Positions 39,220 to 48,937 of a stretch of DNA of 64,000 nt are shown piece by piece. The notes beneath the pieces were generated by a model. The model searched no databases. It was not told the DNA's origin and saw only the letters and a program-made list of their open reading frames with translations. The DNA is from Xanthomonas arboricola pv. juglandis (lineage in GTDB: Bacteria; Pseudomonadota; Gammaproteobacteria; Xanthomonadales; Xanthomonadaceae): assembly GCF_001013475.1 (NCBI RefSeq), contig NZ_JZEF01000005.1, forward strand, positions 369,878 to 433,877, in the 5' to 3' direction. The position numbers and the translations under genes are program-made. Position 1 is the first letter of the stretch, and every line of letters starts with the position of its first letter.

Positions 39220-42200
39220 CTAACCCACACAGATGCGATCGCGCCCCGCGCTCTTGGCCTGGTACAGCGCCTGGTCGGCGCGTTGCATCAGCGATGAGCC
39301 GGTGTCGTCGTCGCGCAACTCGGCCACGCCGGCACTGAAGGTCACCTGCAGGCCTTCCACGCCGCCCCAGCCGTGGCGCGCGTGGAACAGCGCGCGGATG
39401 CGCTGGCACAGCGCCTGCGCATCCTCCAGCGTCGTGTCGGCCAGCAGCAGGGCGAACTCTTCGCCGCCCAGGCGCGCCGGCAGGTCCGACGCGCGCGCGG
39501 CGGCGGTCAGCAGCACACCGACTTCGTGCAATACCGCATCGCCACTGGCGTGCGAATAACGGTCGTTGATGCGCTTGAAGTGATCGATATCCAGGATCGC
39601 CAGCACCAGCGGACGCGCGCTGCGGCGGGCGCGGCTGATGTCGCGCGCCAGCGCCTCGTCGAAATGCCGGCGGTTGGGCAGCCCGGTCAGGGCGTCCTCG
39701 TGCGCCTGGCGCTCGAACACATCCGACTTGATGCGCAGCCGCGTCAGCAGCTCGCTTTTTTCCTGGTTGGCCTGCAGCAAGCGCTGCGCCTGCAGTTGCA
39801 GATCTTCGGTGCGTTTGCGCACCAGTTCGGCCAGGCGCGCGTTATGGGTCTTGTAGCGGCGCAACAGGAATCGGTACACCAGCGCCAGCAATAAAATCGC
39901 ACCCAGCACCGCGGCCAGGCGCACGTCCTGGCGCTGCCACCACAGCGGCAGCACCTCGAACGCCCACACCGCCTCGTGCGGACTCCAGGCACCGCCCGGG
40001 TGACGGGCCGCCACATGCAAACGGTAGCGCCCCGGCGGCAGGCCGATGAATTCCACGCTGCGTTGCCGGCCACGCTCGGTCCAGTCGCTGTCCAGGCCTT
40101 CCAGCCGCGTGCGGTATTCGATCCGCTCCGGCAGCAGAAAACTCATGCCGACGTAGGACACGTTCAGGCGATGCCCGCCCGGCAGGCGTGCCTGCTGCCG
40201 CCATGTCAGCGGACGTGCGTCCTGCTGCACGCTTTCGATCACCGCAGGCGGCGCGCGCCGCTCGCGAAAGCGCTGCAGGCGCGCCGGGTCGACCGTGCTC
40301 ACGCCGCCGGCGGTGACCACCCAGATCGAGCCGTCAGCACGCGCGATCATGCTCGGCCCGGAGCTGCCGTTGGCCTGCGCGTTGCCCATGCCGTCGATCT
40401 CGCCATAGCGTTCGATGAGCAGCCGGCCGCGTCCATCGGCAACCGCGTTGAGCTGCGTGAGTTGCGTGCGCAACACGCCGCGATTGCTGCTGATCCAGGC
40501 ATTGCCGAACCGGTCGCCGACCAGCTGGAACACCGTATCGACCGGCATGCCCTGCTCCAGCCCCACGCGTGCGAGTCTGCCGTTGCGCACCCGGTACAGG
40601 CCGCGATCGGTCGAGATCCAGACAGCGTCACCGATGCGCTGAAAACCGAACACGCTCCGCGCACCGCCCAGCGCTTCCAGATTCAATTGCTGCAGTTTTC
40701 CGTCGCGCAGTACCGCCGCGCCGTCGACCGAGCCGATCCACAGCGCGCCATCGATGCTGGCCAGCGCGGTCACCACGCCATCGGGCAGGCCGTCGACGGC
40801 CAGGGGCACTCGCTTGCCGTTCACCAACTTCACCACGCCGCGCTGCGTGGCCAGCCATACCACGCCGGAGTCTTCGATCACGATGGCGCGGATATGCCCG
40901 CTGGGAATGCCCTCGGCGTCGCCGTAATGCCGCAGCAGGCGTCCGTCGCGCAGCACGAAGACGCCATCGGCATAGGTGCCCACCCAAAGATCGCCGTGCC
41001 GATCCAGCGCCAGGCTGAGCACCGAGAGCTTGCGCCCGGATGGCGTGGCCACCGCCACCGGCACGATGCGTCCGTCCGGCAGCATCCGATCCAGGCCGGC
41101 GGTGCTGGCGATCCACAAGCTGCCGTCGCGGTCTTCCAGCACCGCGCGGGCGTAGTCGCCGCTCAGCCCATCGCGTTGGCTGTAACTGCTGAACAACGTC
41201 TCGCGCAGCCGAAACAGCCCGCCGTTGGCGCCGACCCAGATGCTGCCTTCGGCATCCTCGCGCAGGCTGACGATGCGCCCGGTCGGCAGGCTGCGACCAG
41301 CCGGCAGATGCTCCACTCCACGACTGCCGATGCGCAGCAGCCCCTGATTTTCGCTGCCCAGCCACAGGTCGCCGTGGCGGTCCTGCAGCATCGCGGTGAA
41401 ATGGCCCTGCCCGGGCACCCGCCGCACCAGCTCCGCAGTCTCGCCCCGCAGCCGATACAGCTGCTCGCCGGCGACAACCCACAGCGTGCCGTCCGGCGCG
41501 CGGTATGGCCACGCCAGCCCCGGCGGCAGGCCGAAGGCAGCCGGGGCGCGATGCATGCGCCCGTCCGGTTCGCGATAGATCAGGCCGTCCAGCGTGCCGA
41601 TCAGCAGCCGGCCCTGGTCGTCAAACGCCATGCGCGGAAAGCTGCTCTGCAGCGGCACGCCATCGCGCGGCGGAAAATACTCGAAGCGCCCATCCGGCCA
41701 CAGGCAGCCCAGCCCGTGGCCCTCGAACAGCAACCACATGCGGCCGTGCGCATCCATGGTCATTGCATGGATCAGCGCCTGCGGCCACTGTCCCTGCCGC
41801 TGCCAGTGCCGCCACTGCCCGTCGCTGCCGTGCCGCACCAGATTGCCGCGCGCATCGCTGAGCCACAGCGCCCCGTCGTGGTCGACGTACAAGGCGCCGA
41901 CGCCATTGTCGGGCAGGCCGGGACGCGTGCTGCGGTCGATGATGCCGAATTCCAGGCCGTTGTAACGCACCAGGCCTTCCCAGGTGGCGAACCACAGGTA
42001 GCCGTCGCGGGTCTGGGCGATATCGCGCAAGGAGTTGTGCGGCAGGCCGTTACGCGAGCTCCAGCTGTCGATCGCGTAGTCGCGCAATGGCGCCGTGCCG
42101 GCCGGTGCAGCCAGTGCCGCGAGCGAGCACAGCGCCAGCAGCATGCAGACAACGGCACCGAGCCAGCGCTGCGGCCGCCTGTCTCCCCGTGCCGACGCCT

Positions 42201-42252
42201 TGGCATCGCATCCGTTCTCGCCCGTCGACCAGGCCCCCGCCCCATCTCTCAT
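39220..42252 (-). CDS. Two-component-propeller diguanylate cyclase (GGDEF)
   Basis: This is a protein of about 1010 residues. After a hydrophobic signal/anchor (WLGAVVCMLLALCSLAALAA) come many Reg_prop propeller repeats (patterns such as DGYLWFATWEGLVRYNG and GSIWVGANGGLFRL), a Y_Y_Y domain, one transmembrane helix (LAAVLGAILLLALVYRFLLR), a coiled coil and a C-terminal GGDEF domain. The catalytic loop is GGEEF and the inhibitory I-site RASD precedes it, so an active, product-inhibited c-di-GMP synthase is expected. The start is uncertain: ATG 42252 is used, and a TTG at 42291 is possible. Confidence 0.88.
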   Translation of the reverse strand: MRDGAGAWSTGENGCDAKASARGDRRPQRWLGAVVCMLLALCSLAALAAPAGTAPLRDYAIDSWSSRNGLPHNSLRDIAQTRDGYLWFATWEGLVRYNGLEFGIIDRSTRPGLPDNGVGALYVDHDGALWLSDARGNLVRHGSDGQWRHWQRQGQWPQALIHAMTMDAHGRMWLLFEGHGLGCLWPDGRFEYFPPRDGVPLQSSFPRMAFDDQGRLLIGTLDGLIYREPDGRMHRAPAAFGLPPGLAWPYRAPDGTLWVVAGEQLYRLRGETAELVRRVPGQGHFTAMLQDRHGDLWLGSENQGLLRIGSRGVEHLPAGRSLPTGRIVSLREDAEGSIWVGANGGLFRLRETLFSSYSQRDGLSGDYARAVLEDRDGSLWIASTAGLDRMLPDGRIVPVAVATPSGRKLSVLSLALDRHGDLWVGTYADGVFVLRDGRLLRHYGDAEGIPSGHIRAIVIEDSGVVWLATQRGVVKLVNGKRVPLAVDGLPDGVVTALASIDGALWIGSVDGAAVLRDGKLQQLNLEALGGARSVFGFQRIGDAVWISTDRGLYRVRNGRLARVGLEQGMPVDTVFQLVGDRFGNAWISSNRGVLRTQLTQLNAVADGRGRLLIERYGEIDGMGNAQANGSSGPSMIARADGSIWVVTAGGVSTVDPARLQRFRERRAPPAVIESVQQDARPLTWRQQARLPGGHRLNVSYVGMSFLLPERIEYRTRLEGLDSDWTERGRQRSVEFIGLPPGRYRLHVAARHPGGAWSPHEAVWAFEVLPLWWQRQDVRLAAVLGAILLLALVYRFLLRRYKTHNARLAELVRKRTEDLQLQAQRLLQANQEKSELLTRLRIKSDVFERQAHEDALTGLPNRRHFDEALARDISRARRSARPLVLAILDIDHFKRINDRYSHASGDAVLHEVGVLLTAAARASDLPARLGGEEFALLLADTTLEDAQALCQRIRALFHARHGWGGVEGLQVTFSAGVAELRDDDTGSSLMQRADQALYQAKSAGRDRICVG

Positions 42253-42655
42253 CAGACATAACACGCCGTTCGCTGACGATATGGTAGGCAAAAACGGGCA
42301 CGCGCGCCGGTCAATCGTCGCACGCCTTGGTCAACGTCATGCGCGGCGGGCCACCTGCGCGCCCGGCACTGCAGCGGCAAGCGCACCGACGCCATGGTTT
42401 GCGCAGATCGGCCCCTGCGTGGGTGCGCGGATCGAACCGCGCCGCACGCGCGATCTCGCCATGCCGATCGACCTACGCGGCTCGCCATTGGCACGCAAGT
42501 GCGATTTAGTGTGGTTGGCAACACAGGGCGAACAGTCGCCAGCTGGATGCGGACGACGTGCAGCAAGCGCAGTGCACGGGTGGTGCGTGCCGAGTCAGGG
42601 CATCGGCCGCGCCCGCACCCACCTGGCGGTGAGCGCAGTCGTTTCGGTCGCCGCC
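42253..42655. other. 403-base region without a recognised gene
   Basis: This lies between the diguanylate cyclase start and the rlmB stop, both on minus, and must contain the cyclase promoter. Short open frames on plus look like codon-bias shadows. No hairpin with T-run and no repeat arm is apparent. Confidence 0.5.
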
Positions 42656-43408
42656 TCAGGCGCCCAGGCGCTGGCGTACCGCTTCGAACAGGGTCACACC
42701 GGCGGCCACCGACACGTTGAGGCTTTCGATATCGCCCGGCATCGGGATCTTGACCAGGCCATCGCAATGCTCGCGGGTGAGACGACGCAGGCCGTCGGCC
42801 TCGCCACCGAGCACCAGCCCGACGTTGCCGCGCAGGTCCACGCTATACAGCGACGCCTCGGCTTCACCGGCCAGGCCATACAGCCACACGCCCTGCTTCT
42901 GCAGATCGCGCAGGCAACGCGCCAGATTGGTCACCGCGACCACCGGAATACGGTCGGCCGCACCGGCCGAGGTCTTGCGCACGGTCGCGTTGACGGTGGC
43001 CGACTTGTCCTTGGGAATGACCACTGCAGTGACGCCGGCCGCGGCCGCGCTGCGCAGGCATGCACCGAGATTGTGCGGGTCCTGCACGCCATCGAGGATC
43101 AGCAGCAAGGCGCGTCCCTCGGCTGCGGTCACCAGCGCTTCGAGCTCGTTTTCGGCCCACAGCCGCGCTGCGGCATAACGCGCGACCACGCCCTGGTGGC
43201 GCACCTGCCCACCGACGCCATCGAGTGCCTGGGTGTTGACCCGGCGCACGTCGATGCCCTTGCGGCGGGCCTGCTCTTCGATTTCGATCAGGCGCGGATT
43301 CTTGCTGCCGGCCTCAATCAAGACCTCGCGCACGTTGTCGGCGTCGTTCTCGACGGACGAGGCGACGGCGTTGACGCCGACGATCCACTGATTCTGCTTG
43401 CTGCTCAT
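42656..43408 (-). CDS. rlmB: 23S rRNA (guanosine-2'-O)-methyltransferase RlmB
   Basis: This is a 250-residue SPOUT methyltransferase for Gm2251. The N-terminal L30e-like substrate-binding domain (QWIVGVNAVASSV) is followed by the SPOUT knot motifs LILDGVQDPHNLGACLRSA, NVGLVLGGEADGLRRL and VKIPMPGDIESLNVSVAAG. Start MSSKQNQW is the usual one. In many gammaproteobacteria rlmB directly follows rnr; here a GFA-family gene lies between them on the same strand. Confidence 0.95.
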   Translation of the reverse strand: MSSKQNQWIVGVNAVASSVENDADNVREVLIEAGSKNPRLIEIEEQARRKGIDVRRVNTQALDGVGGQVRHQGVVARYAAARLWAENELEALVTAAEGRALLLILDGVQDPHNLGACLRSAAAAGVTAVVIPKDKSATVNATVRKTSAGAADRIPVVAVTNLARCLRDLQKQGVWLYGLAGEAEASLYSVDLRGNVGLVLGGEADGLRRLTREHCDGLVKIPMPGDIESLNVSVAAGVTLFEAVRQRLGA

Positions 43409-43656
43409 TGCGCCGGATACGAAGAGATAAAGGGGAATGGTAGGGCCTGCGGCCTGCCACGTCACGGCCGGAGCGCAGACGGCGCTGGCGGCAAGGAGAT
43501 CGCGGTGCTCCTGGGCCACGGCCAGAACCTCAGCACGCTGTACGGTCAATTGCGGGGATCGAAGATGGCGCTCGCACCATTGTGATGGTGCCGGCACCTG
43601 CACGCACCCGCTATCGCGCCCCCCTGCGATCTGCACTCACGCCTGCGGGCGCGGAC

Positions 43657-44130
43657 TCACACTGGCCACTGCGCGGTATCGTGATCCGGGTGCTGCCTTG
43701 ACACCACATCGGCCAGAAACGTCGATGCGGCGACATCTTCCTCGGTAGTGCGCGCCGGTAGATCGGCCAATGCATCGACGAAGGGCAGCTTGCGCTCCGC
43801 CCCGTACTGGATTGCCGGAGGCAGCCGCTCGGGCGTATCGAACGCACCGGCAGCAATCGCCAGGCCGTCGGGCGCTTCATAGGTCAGCGGCGTTCCACAC
43901 TCGGCGCAGAAGCCACGCAACACCAACGATGAAGAAGCGAAGCGCTTCGGCTCGCCGCGTGTCCAGCTGAACTCGGTACCGCGCACCGAAACCAACGGCG
44001 CGTAGTAGGAACCGAAGGCTTTTTGACACATGCGGCAATGGCAGATCGAGGCGTCCGTCAGCCTGCCGCGCACATGGAAACGCACGGCACCGCACTGGCA
44101 GCCACCGCTGTACTCGATTGCTGCGTCCAT
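43657..44130 (-). CDS. GFA family (glutathione-dependent formaldehyde-activating-like) protein
   Basis: This is a 157-residue zinc protein. Cys residues fall in the GFA pattern: Cys11 and Cys13 (CQCGAVRFH), Cys30, Cys32 and Cys35 (ICHCRMCQKAFG) and Cys75 and Cys78 (FCAECGTPL). Some family members bind glutathione-formaldehyde adducts, but most are uncharacterised, so the activity is open. It lies between rnr and rlmB, 137 bases downstream of rnr. Confidence 0.88.
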   Translation of the reverse strand: MDAAIEYSGGCQCGAVRFHVRGRLTDASICHCRMCQKAFGSYYAPLVSVRGTEFSWTRGEPKRFASSSLVLRGFCAECGTPLTYEAPDGLAIAAGAFDTPERLPPAIQYGAERKLPFVDALADLPARTTEEDVAASTFLADVVSRQHPDHDTAQWPV

Positions 44131-44267
44131 CGTCGCCTCAAGCCTTGAAAGTGGGCATCCAGCGCGCGTTGCGAGCGTCTGCCCGCAACGACCTGCCGCT
44201 CATATCTGGCGGTCCGTACGCATCGCGAGCCGCCGCCGGACGGCGGCTCGCGGTCCTGCAGACGCGC

Positions 44268-46811
44268 TTAGTACTGCTTCTTCTTGCGCTTGGCCGGCTG
44301 AGCACTCGGCGGCGGCGGTTCGGGCGAATCGCCGCGATCCTCGGCTAGGCGGAAGTCGATCTTGCGCTCCTCCATGCTGGCTTTCAGCACCAGCACCCGC
44401 ACCGGATCGCCCAGACGGAACGTGCGGCCACGGCGCTCGCCACTGAGCGTCTTGCGGATCGGATCGAACTGGTAATAGTCCTGCGGCAGCTGGGTGACAT
44501 GCACCAGGCCGTTGACCTTGGACTGGGTCAACTCCACGAACAGGCCGAACCCGGTCACGCCGCTGATCACGCCATCGAACTGGCCGCCGACATGCTTTTC
44601 CATCCACGCGGCGCGATACCGCTCGTCGACTTCGCGTTCGGCTTCGTCGGCACGCCGACCACGCTCGGAACACTGCAGCGACAAGGCCGCCATCTGACGC
44701 GGGGTGTAGATGTATTTTTCCGGGCTGGCGCCGGTCAGGGCGTGCTTGATCGCGCGGTGCACCAGCAGGTCCGGGTAACGCCGGATCGGCGAGGTGAAGT
44801 GCGCATACGCCTCCAGCGCCAAACCGAAGTGACCGTTGTTGTCCGGCGAATACACCGCCAGGCTCTGACTGCGCAGCAGCACCGATTCCAGCAGCGCCGC
44901 ATCCGGGCGCGCGCGCACCTTCTTCAGCAACTTGGTGTAGTCGCCGGGGCGCACCTTGCTCCATGCCGGCAGGCTCAGCTGGAATTCCTTGAGGAACTCC
45001 AGCAGATCTTCGTACTTGCTCTCCGGTGGCCGCTCGTGCACGCGGTACGGCGCCGGCACATGCATGCTCAGCAGATAACGCGCGGCCTCGACGTTGGCGG
45101 CGATCATGCATTCTTCGATCAGCTTGTGCGCATCGTTGCGCACCAGCATGCCGGCCTGGGTGACTTCGCCGGTGTTGTCGAGCACGAAACGCACTTCGGA
45201 GGTCTCGAACTCGATTGCGCCACGCTGCGTGCGCGCCTTGGACAGCACGTTGTACAGCTGATGCAGGCGCTGCACCTGCGGCAGCAACGGGCCGATGAAG
45301 GCCTTGGTATCGGCGTCGTCTTCGCCCACCGCCTTCCAGACCTGGTTATAGGTCAGGCGCGCATGCGAGTTCATCACCGCCTCGTAGAAACGCGAACCGG
45401 TGACTTCGCCGTCGCGCCCCACCTGCATGTCGCAGACGAAGCACATGCGGTCGACCTTGGGCATCAGCGAGCAGATGCCGTTGGACAGCGTCTCCGGCAG
45501 CATCGGCACCACGAACCCCGGGAAATACACCGAGGTAGCGCGCTTCTGTGCTTCATCATCCAGCGGCGTGCCCGGACGCACATAGTTGGACACGTCGGCG
45601 ATCGCCACCACCAGACGGAAGCCGTCGGCATTGGGCTCGCAATACACCGCATCGTCGAAATCCTTGGCGTCTTCGCCGTCGATGGTGACCAGCGGCATCT
45701 GCCGCAGATCAACGCGCCCGCCGATCATCTGCGGCTCGACCACCAACGGCACTGCCGCGGCTTCGTCCAGCACTTCCTGCGGGAATTCGTGCGGCAGCTC
45801 ATGGCCGTGGATGGCCATCTCCACCACCAGCGACGGGGTGAGCTTGTCGCCGAGCACCGCGATGATCTTGCCGATCGCCGGGCGCCGCGCGTCCGGCGGC
45901 GCGATCAGTTCGCACACCACCAACTGCCCTTCGCGCGCATCGCCGATGCCATCCGGTGCGATCTGCACGTTGCGTTGCACGCGCTTGTCGTCCGGGTCGA
46001 CATAGGCCACGCCATGCTCGTAGAAGAAGCGTCCGAGCATGCGTGACATGCGGCGTTCGAGCACGCGGGCGATCGCACCTTCGCGACGGCCGCGGCGGTC
46101 GATGCCGGTGACGTTGGCCAGCGCACGATCGCCGTGCATGACCTTGCGCATTTCATAAGGCGGCAGGAACAGGTCGTCGCCACCCTCGTCCGGCTTGAGG
46201 AAGCCGAAGCCTTCCGGATTGGCGATCACCACGCCGGCAATCAGACTGGTCTGCTGCACCGGCGCGTAGCCGCCGCGACGGTTCTGCACCAGCTGCGCTT
46301 CGCGCACCATCGCCGCCAGGCGTTTGCCCAGCGCGTCGATGCGGTCGCTGAGATTGAGTTGTTCGGCGATTTCCTCGGCGGTCTGTGGGCCATCGCAGGC
46401 GTCGAGCAACTGCAGGATGGCTTCGCGGCTGGCGATCGGCTCGGCGTAGCGCAGTGCTTCGCGATCGGCATGCGGATCCTTGAACTCCGCCGCCGGCGCG
46501 GGCGCTTCGGTCGGCGCCTGCTGGAAGCGTTCCGGCGGCGGCGCCGGCGGACCGCTCTTGCGCGGATGCGGTGCGCGTGGTGCCGGCGGCGTGGGCAGCG
46601 CGGGCGCTACCGGCAGCTCGGGCGAGGCGTTGGCGGCCTTGTCGGCAGCGCGTTTGTTGGCGGACTTGGTCGACGCACCGGCGGCGGCGCGGACCAGGAA
46701 GTCCGGCATCCAGCCCGGCAACTTCTGTTTTTCGGCGGTGGTGGACTCGCCCGGGCTGGTGGACTTGCGGCGACTGGGCCGATCGGAATCTGGGGTGTTT
46801 TTCTTTGTCAT
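44268..46811 (-). CDS. rnr: Ribonuclease R
   Basis: This 847-residue processive 3'-5' exoribonuclease degrades structured RNA. The N-terminal ~110 residues are a Lys/Ala/Pro-rich disordered tail, followed by a helix-turn-helix, cold-shock domains (AGVVIANPEGFGFLKPDEGG), the RNB catalytic domain with VTIDGEDAKDFDDAVYCE (four active-site Asp residues), an S1 domain (FDGVISGVTGFGLFVELTQ) and a basic C-terminal tail. It is upstream of the GFA gene and rlmB on the same strand. Confidence 0.95.
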   Translation of the reverse strand: MTKKNTPDSDRPSRRKSTSPGESTTAEKQKLPGWMPDFLVRAAAGASTKSANKRAADKAANASPELPVAPALPTPPAPRAPHPRKSGPPAPPPERFQQAPTEAPAPAAEFKDPHADREALRYAEPIASREAILQLLDACDGPQTAEEIAEQLNLSDRIDALGKRLAAMVREAQLVQNRRGGYAPVQQTSLIAGVVIANPEGFGFLKPDEGGDDLFLPPYEMRKVMHGDRALANVTGIDRRGRREGAIARVLERRMSRMLGRFFYEHGVAYVDPDDKRVQRNVQIAPDGIGDAREGQLVVCELIAPPDARRPAIGKIIAVLGDKLTPSLVVEMAIHGHELPHEFPQEVLDEAAAVPLVVEPQMIGGRVDLRQMPLVTIDGEDAKDFDDAVYCEPNADGFRLVVAIADVSNYVRPGTPLDDEAQKRATSVYFPGFVVPMLPETLSNGICSLMPKVDRMCFVCDMQVGRDGEVTGSRFYEAVMNSHARLTYNQVWKAVGEDDADTKAFIGPLLPQVQRLHQLYNVLSKARTQRGAIEFETSEVRFVLDNTGEVTQAGMLVRNDAHKLIEECMIAANVEAARYLLSMHVPAPYRVHERPPESKYEDLLEFLKEFQLSLPAWSKVRPGDYTKLLKKVRARPDAALLESVLLRSQSLAVYSPDNNGHFGLALEAYAHFTSPIRRYPDLLVHRAIKHALTGASPEKYIYTPRQMAALSLQCSERGRRADEAEREVDERYRAAWMEKHVGGQFDGVISGVTGFGLFVELTQSKVNGLVHVTQLPQDYYQFDPIRKTLSGERRGRTFRLGDPVRVLVLKASMEERKIDFRLAEDRGDSPEPPPPSAQPAKRKKKQY

Positions 46812-46890
46812 TGCTTACATGGTACCCCTTGCGGCCGCGCCATGGGCAGCAAGCCTCGCCCGGCCGGCCATCATTGCCGCTCGCCAGGCA

Positions 46891-46919
46891 TTGACAAGCC
46901 CGCCGGGAGTCTGCAAAAT
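46891..46919 (+). promoter_or_regulatory. Promoter of tRNA-Leu
   Basis: A perfect -35 element TTGACA (46891-46896), a 17-base spacer and a -10 element CAAAAT (46914-46919) lie 13 bases before the mature tRNA. It points away from rnr and is the clearest sigma-70-type promoter in the window. Confidence 0.85.
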
Positions 46920-46932
46920 TCGCGGCTCACCT

Positions 46933-47019
46933 GCCCAGGTGGCGGAATTGGTAGACGCACTAGCTTCAGGTGCTAGCGGGGGCAACTTCGTGGAGGTTCG
47001 AGTCCTCTTCTGGGCACCA
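46933..47019 (+). tRNA. tRNA-Leu (CAG)
   Basis: This is an 87-base class II tRNA with encoded CCA. Acceptor stem GCCCAGG pairs with TCTGGGC. The anticodon arm is CTAGC-TTCAGGT-GCTAG, giving anticodon CAG. A long variable arm (GGGGGCAACTTCGTGG region) and T-loop GGTTCGAGTCC are present, as expected for tRNA-Leu. No second tRNA follows. Confidence 0.97.
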
Positions 47020-47027
47020 GTTTAAAA

Positions 47028-47053
47028 AGACCTCCGAGCAATCGGGGGTCTTC
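47028..47053 (+). terminator. Terminator of the tRNA-Leu gene
   Basis: The stem AGACCTCCGA / TCGGGGGTCT (one T-G pair) with loop GCAA starts 8 bases after the tRNA end. The T tract is short (TCTTCT). Confidence 0.7.
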
Positions 47054-47249
47054 TGGCTTCTGGGGTCCGGAAAGTTCTGCTGGTGGCCACGCGCTTGCGT
47101 TGCCGGCCGATGGCAGCCCGCTATTGATCGGCGGCCGGCGCTTCATTCCGCTCACCTCATGACGCGGCAACCGCGCAACCGGACAGCCTGCTACACGACA
47201 GCAGCGCCCTCTTCGACGCCGCTGCCCTGACTCCGCAGCGCAGGCCGGC

Positions 47250-48773
47250 CTATGGCGTTGCCGTGATGCCCGCCTCGCGCAGCGCCGTGGCCCAGATCGC
47301 ATACCCGGTCTCACTGGGATGGGTGCCGTCGGGCATCAGCGCCTCGGGCAAGGTCCCGTCCGGCTGCAGCATCCGAGGGCCGATGTCGACCAGACGCACG
47401 GACCGATCCTTGCCATAACGCGCGGCCAACAGCCGATTGGTCTCGGCAATGGGCGCGCGCTGCGCATCCCCGGCATGGCGCCCGCGCGGCATGATCGCCA
47501 TCAGGATCAGCTGACTCCTGGGCAAACGGCGACGCACCTCGCTCACCACCGCCTCCACGCCCTGCGCGGTCTCGGCCGGCGTGGAGGCGCGCGCTTGCGC
47601 GGTGCCGGTGAGGTTGTTGGTGCCGATATGCAGCACCACCCAGCGCGGATCCAGGCCGTCGAGCTCGCCCTGGCGGATGCGCCACAGCACGTTCTGGGTG
47701 CGGTCCCAGCCAAAGCCCAGATTCAGCACCGGGGCCCTGCCGTACAACCAGCTCCACGACTCGGGGCCACTGACACGCGTGGCCTGCGGTGTGCCGGCCC
47801 AGAAGTGCGTGATCGAATCGCCGATCATCACCATCTCGGGCTTGAGCGTGCGCGCTGCGGCCAGCGCCGCATGGTGACGCGCATACCAGTCGTAGGAGTC
47901 CTGCTCCAGACGGTCGACCGGAATCAGCGAGGTCGCAAAATCGCGGCCCAGCGCGGCAACCGGCTTGACCGGCGGCTCGCCGAGCAGGCGCGCCAGGGTG
48001 GGCTCGATCGCCTCGGCCAGCATGCGCTGGCCTTGCGTGTCCGGATGCAGGGCAGCAGCCGGCGGACGGAAACGGGTGTCGTAAAACAGCTCGGTGCGCA
48101 GCTTGCCGTCGCGCTGGAAGATCGACCCCACATCCAGATAGGTCACGCGTGGATTGTCGCCATAGCGCACCGCCAGGCCCTGGTTGATCTGCGCATCGCG
48201 GCGCGACTTCTCGCTGGAGATGTCGCTGGGCAGCACACCCACCAGCAAGATCTGCGTGCGCGGTAACTTCTGTTCGATCGCCGCCACCACCGCATCGATA
48301 CCGAGCTGGGCCTGCTCCGCGGTCTGGCCGAGGTGACCGGTGTTGTTGGTACCGATCAATACCAGCGCGACCTTGGGCTGCAGGCCATCGACCTCGCCAT
48401 TGGCCAGCCGCCACAGCACGTTCTCGGTGCCATCGCCGCTGAAGCCCAGATTGAGCGCGCCACGGCTGCCGTAGAAGGTTTGCCAGGTCGGCTGAAAATC
48501 CTCGTCCGGTGCCTTGGCTTTTTCGTAGTTCTGGGTGATCGAATCGCCGATCAACAACAGCGGCGTGTCGGCGTGCTGCTTCACCTGCTCCAGCACCTGC
48601 GCATGCCGCTGCGCCCACCAGGCTTCCTGCAGGCGGTCGGTGGGCACGATCGAGGGCGGCGGCGTTTGCGCACTTGCCGCAGCGCAGACCAGCAACAGCC
48701 CCCAACACACCAGCACGAGCACAATTGCGGACAACGAAAGGCGGGAAAACACAGCGTGCAAGGACCGGGGCAT
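47250..48773 (-). CDS. Secreted protein with two tandem SGNH/GDSL esterase domains
   Basis: This is a 507-residue protein. An N-terminal hydrophobic signal (about residues 14-36, ending AAASAQ) precedes two homologous domains. Domain 1 has nucleophile Ser78 (LLIGDSITQNYE) and VLIGTNNTGH; domain 2 has Ser320 (VMIGDSITHFWAG) and LHIGTNNLTG. Both resemble PAF-acetylhydrolase-like SGNH hydrolases. Domain 2 ends with the canonical DGTHPSETGY, while domain 1 has its His further from the Asp (FYDTRFRPPAAALHPD). Likely acts on acyl or acetyl esters in the periplasm or outside. Start MPRSLHAVF is chosen because the signal peptide follows it. Confidence 0.87.
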   Translation of the reverse strand: MPRSLHAVFSRLSLSAIVLVLVCWGLLLVCAAASAQTPPPSIVPTDRLQEAWWAQRHAQVLEQVKQHADTPLLLIGDSITQNYEKAKAPDEDFQPTWQTFYGSRGALNLGFSGDGTENVLWRLANGEVDGLQPKVALVLIGTNNTGHLGQTAEQAQLGIDAVVAAIEQKLPRTQILLVGVLPSDISSEKSRRDAQINQGLAVRYGDNPRVTYLDVGSIFQRDGKLRTELFYDTRFRPPAAALHPDTQGQRMLAEAIEPTLARLLGEPPVKPVAALGRDFATSLIPVDRLEQDSYDWYARHHAALAAARTLKPEMVMIGDSITHFWAGTPQATRVSGPESWSWLYGRAPVLNLGFGWDRTQNVLWRIRQGELDGLDPRWVVLHIGTNNLTGTAQARASTPAETAQGVEAVVSEVRRRLPRSQLILMAIMPRGRHAGDAQRAPIAETNRLLAARYGKDRSVRLVDIGPRMLQPDGTLPEALMPDGTHPSETGYAIWATALREAGITATP

Positions 48774-48937
48774 GCGCGCACCAGAGGCCAGAGAAGCCGC
48801 GATTGTGATCCGCGCGCGCCGCGCACGACAAGGTGGGGCGCAACCTTGTGCGATGTAGGGCTGTGACGGTGCTTGCAGTGTGCCGGCGCCAGGCCAATGA
48901 CACGGCGCCGCTGCGACATCTGAGCGCCCACGTTTGC

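Noticed and set aside
39976..42261. A 761-residue open frame on plus opposite the diguanylate cyclase
   Set aside because: The minus strand has Reg_prop, Y_Y_Y and GGDEF domains. The plus frame has no recognisable feature.
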